Shown: piece after piece, positions 62,884 to 64,000 of the stretch | Numbering within the stretch: position 1 is the stretch's first letter | Layout of the letters: each line of letters starts with the position of its first letter | NCBI RefSeq assembly: GCF_004114955.1 | Contig: NZ_CP030053.1 | Location: forward strand, 5,704,001-5,768,000 | Source: Bradyrhizobium guangzhouense | GTDB taxonomy: Bacteria; Pseudomonadota; Alphaproteobacteria; Rhizobiales; Xanthobacteraceae | DNA length: 64,000 nucleotides | Direction of reading: 5' to 3' | Position numbers and translations under genes: made by a program | The notes under the pieces: model-generated | Told to the model about the DNA's origin: nothing | What the model saw: only the letters and a program-made list of their open reading frames with translations | Databases searched by the model: none

Positions 62884-62932
62884 CGAATCCCCTGTGTTCA
62901 AGCAAATTCAACACTAAACCCCGGATTTTCTA

Positions 62933-64000
62933 ATGACATCGACCTCTCAAATCGACGTCGCTCTTGATGTTACGCAAGAATTGCGATCGCCGGGAAAATT
63001 AACGAGCACCCCTTGCATTGAAAAGCGCACAAGATTTATGTCAATTGGTCTTATGCGCTTTATCGCAGCCGGTGGCGTTTTGCTCAGCCATTCCTGGTAT
63101 TACACTAGCGAGCGGCTCTCCCATTCAGATCTTCAATTTCCTGCTGGCGCGCATGGTGTTGACTTGTTCTTCGTCATTAGCGGATTTGTAATGATTGTCT
63201 CCTCCAGACAGTTGATCGGGAAGCCCAATGGTGCGCTAGTTTTTTCCATACGTCGGCTCGTACGCATTGTTCCGCTATATTGGGCCGCAACGACATTTAA
63301 GTTGGCTGTAGCAATACTAACGACGGGATTGGCGTTGCACGTAACAATCAATCCCGTAAACGTCATTTTCTCTTACTTGTTTATCCCTTCGTATAACGGA
63401 CCCTACATAAGCCCAATTCTCCACCCGGGCTGGACACTCAACTATGAGATGATGTTTTATTTCCTTTTTGCGACATCAATACTGATTGGTGCATCTCAAA
63501 TTCTGTTTGTTGGCACGATACTGATTGTCTTCTCAGCACTTTCGTTCTTTGTCGAACCGGGAGCACCGGCCTATACTTTTTATTTCAACACCATTGTGCT
63601 CGAGTTTGCACTCGGGATGCTTATCGCACAATTCCTTGCTGAAACTCGACAACGCCCATTTTGGGGAATTTTACTGACGGCTCTGGGGCTGATACTCTTG
63701 TTTGCATTCAATGCAGATGATTTCTTTGACCCCAATCCGTGGCGCATTTTCTCGTTAGGAATACCTGCCGCGCTGGCGATTATCGGAGCAATTCATTTGG
63801 AGGGATTAATCTCGCCCCGTTATAAAAGGCTTCTTGATATTTTTGCCGATGCCTCCTATGCGCTTTATCTTATTCCCCCAATTACCGCTCCAATCGTCCC
63901 ACTGCTATTTCGGTGGCTAGGTTTCGATTACCCGAGTTTATGCGTATTCTTTACAGCGCTCTTTTGCCTGTTCACCGGCTTCTCAGCTTACTTTTTGTTT
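62933..64000 (+). CDS. Acyltransferase 3 family protein (cut by window end)
   Basis: An open frame of 356 codons from the ATG at 62933 reaches the window end without a stop. After a polar start (about 35 residues), the family pattern follows: RFIAAGGVLLSHSWYYTSER (H near residue 53), GVDLFFVISGFVMIVSSRQL, RRLVRIVPLYWAATTFKL and LHPGWTLNYEMMFYFLFATS. Hydrophobic helices continue to the edge. It is typical of OafA/NodX-type acyltransferases and the last visible gene of the EPS run. The C-terminus lies outside the window. Confidence 0.88.
   Translation, partial: MTSTSQIDVALDVTQELRSPGKLTSTPCIEKRTRFMSIGLMRFIAAGGVLLSHSWYYTSERLSHSDLQFPAGAHGVDLFFVISGFVMIVSSRQLIGKPNGALVFSIRRLVRIVPLYWAATTFKLAVAILTTGLALHVTINPVNVIFSYLFIPSYNGPYISPILHPGWTLNYEMMFYFLFATSILIGASQILFVGTILIVFSALSFFVEPGAPAYTFYFNTIVLEFALGMLIAQFLAETRQRPFWGILLTALGLILLFAFNADDFFDPNPWRIFSLGIPAALAIIGAIHLEGLISPRYKRLLDIFADASYALYLIPPITAPIVPLLFRWLGFDYPSLCVFFTALFCLFTGFSAYFLF

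Noticed and set aside
1..64000. tRNA, rRNA and CRISPR arrays
   Set aside because: I saw no cloverleaf-like sequence, no rRNA segments and no regularly spaced direct repeats; the repeats found are inverted or gene duplications.

Overview
The window looks like chromosome of a Bradyrhizobium-type alphaproteobacterium (Nitrobacteraceae). It is GC-rich, has many short secreted proteins of a kind common in that group, an Omp25/RopB-like porin, and a fucose-type exopolysaccharide locus. This assignment is inferred from gene content. I see no rRNA, tRNA or CRISPR array.

Layout. (1) 1-8.7 kb: exopolysaccharide genes. These are the edge of a membrane protein, an OafA-type acyltransferase, a secreted protein, a Wzz/BY-kinase chain-length protein, a small membrane protein, a polyprenyl-phosphate hexose-1-phosphate transferase and a PPP-type phosphatase. 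(2) 8.7-10.8 kb: short secreted or membrane proteins, including two tandem paralogues. (3) 10.8-19.4 kb: the most striking locus. A three-gene NHLM-type bacteriocin export operon (membrane-fusion protein, C39-peptidase ABC transporter, second ABC transporter) lies between two copies of a 564-bp segment in inverted orientation. Each copy encodes the same pair of small peptides with short double-glycine leaders. (4) 19.4-32 kb: an accessory region with several type II toxin-antitoxin modules (some broken), ParB-type DNA methyltransferases (one truncated), a DUF5681 protein, a uracil-DNA-glycosylase-like protein, a TetR regulator, and a divergent Xre / PD-(D/E)XK-like pair. (5) 32-38 kb: a 1611-residue autotransporter with an Asp-box propeller passenger, and a porin. 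(6) 38-44 kb: decayed sequence, then a phage-type recombination cluster (YqaJ exonuclease, ERF annealing protein fused to an HNH-like domain). It ends with fragments of genes also present at 22-24 kb. (7) 44-64 kb: a second exopolysaccharide locus. It holds gmd, fcl, a WcaI-type glycosyltransferase, a second initiating phosphotransferase, GT2 and GT4 transferases, a methyltransferase, a WcaF-type acetyltransferase, a GMC oxidoreductase, an aldo/keto reductase, an O-antigen polymerase-like protein, a GH16-like protein and an acyltransferase cut by the window end. An intact IS66 element with terminal repeats and an 8-bp target duplication interrupts it. The sequence becomes more A/T-rich from about 55 kb, which suggests transfer.

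How the genes fit together. The two sugar loci plausibly build and polymerise one or two fucose-containing surface polysaccharides: gmd and fcl make GDP-fucose, the phosphotransferases start the repeat unit, the GTs extend it, and acyl/methyl/redox enzymes decorate it. The polymerase-like protein and the Wzz/BY-kinase would control chain growth. No Wzx flippase or Wza-type porin is visible here. The bacteriocin-like locus appears self-contained for leader cleavage and export, has no visible modifying enzyme, and its immunity protein is not obvious.
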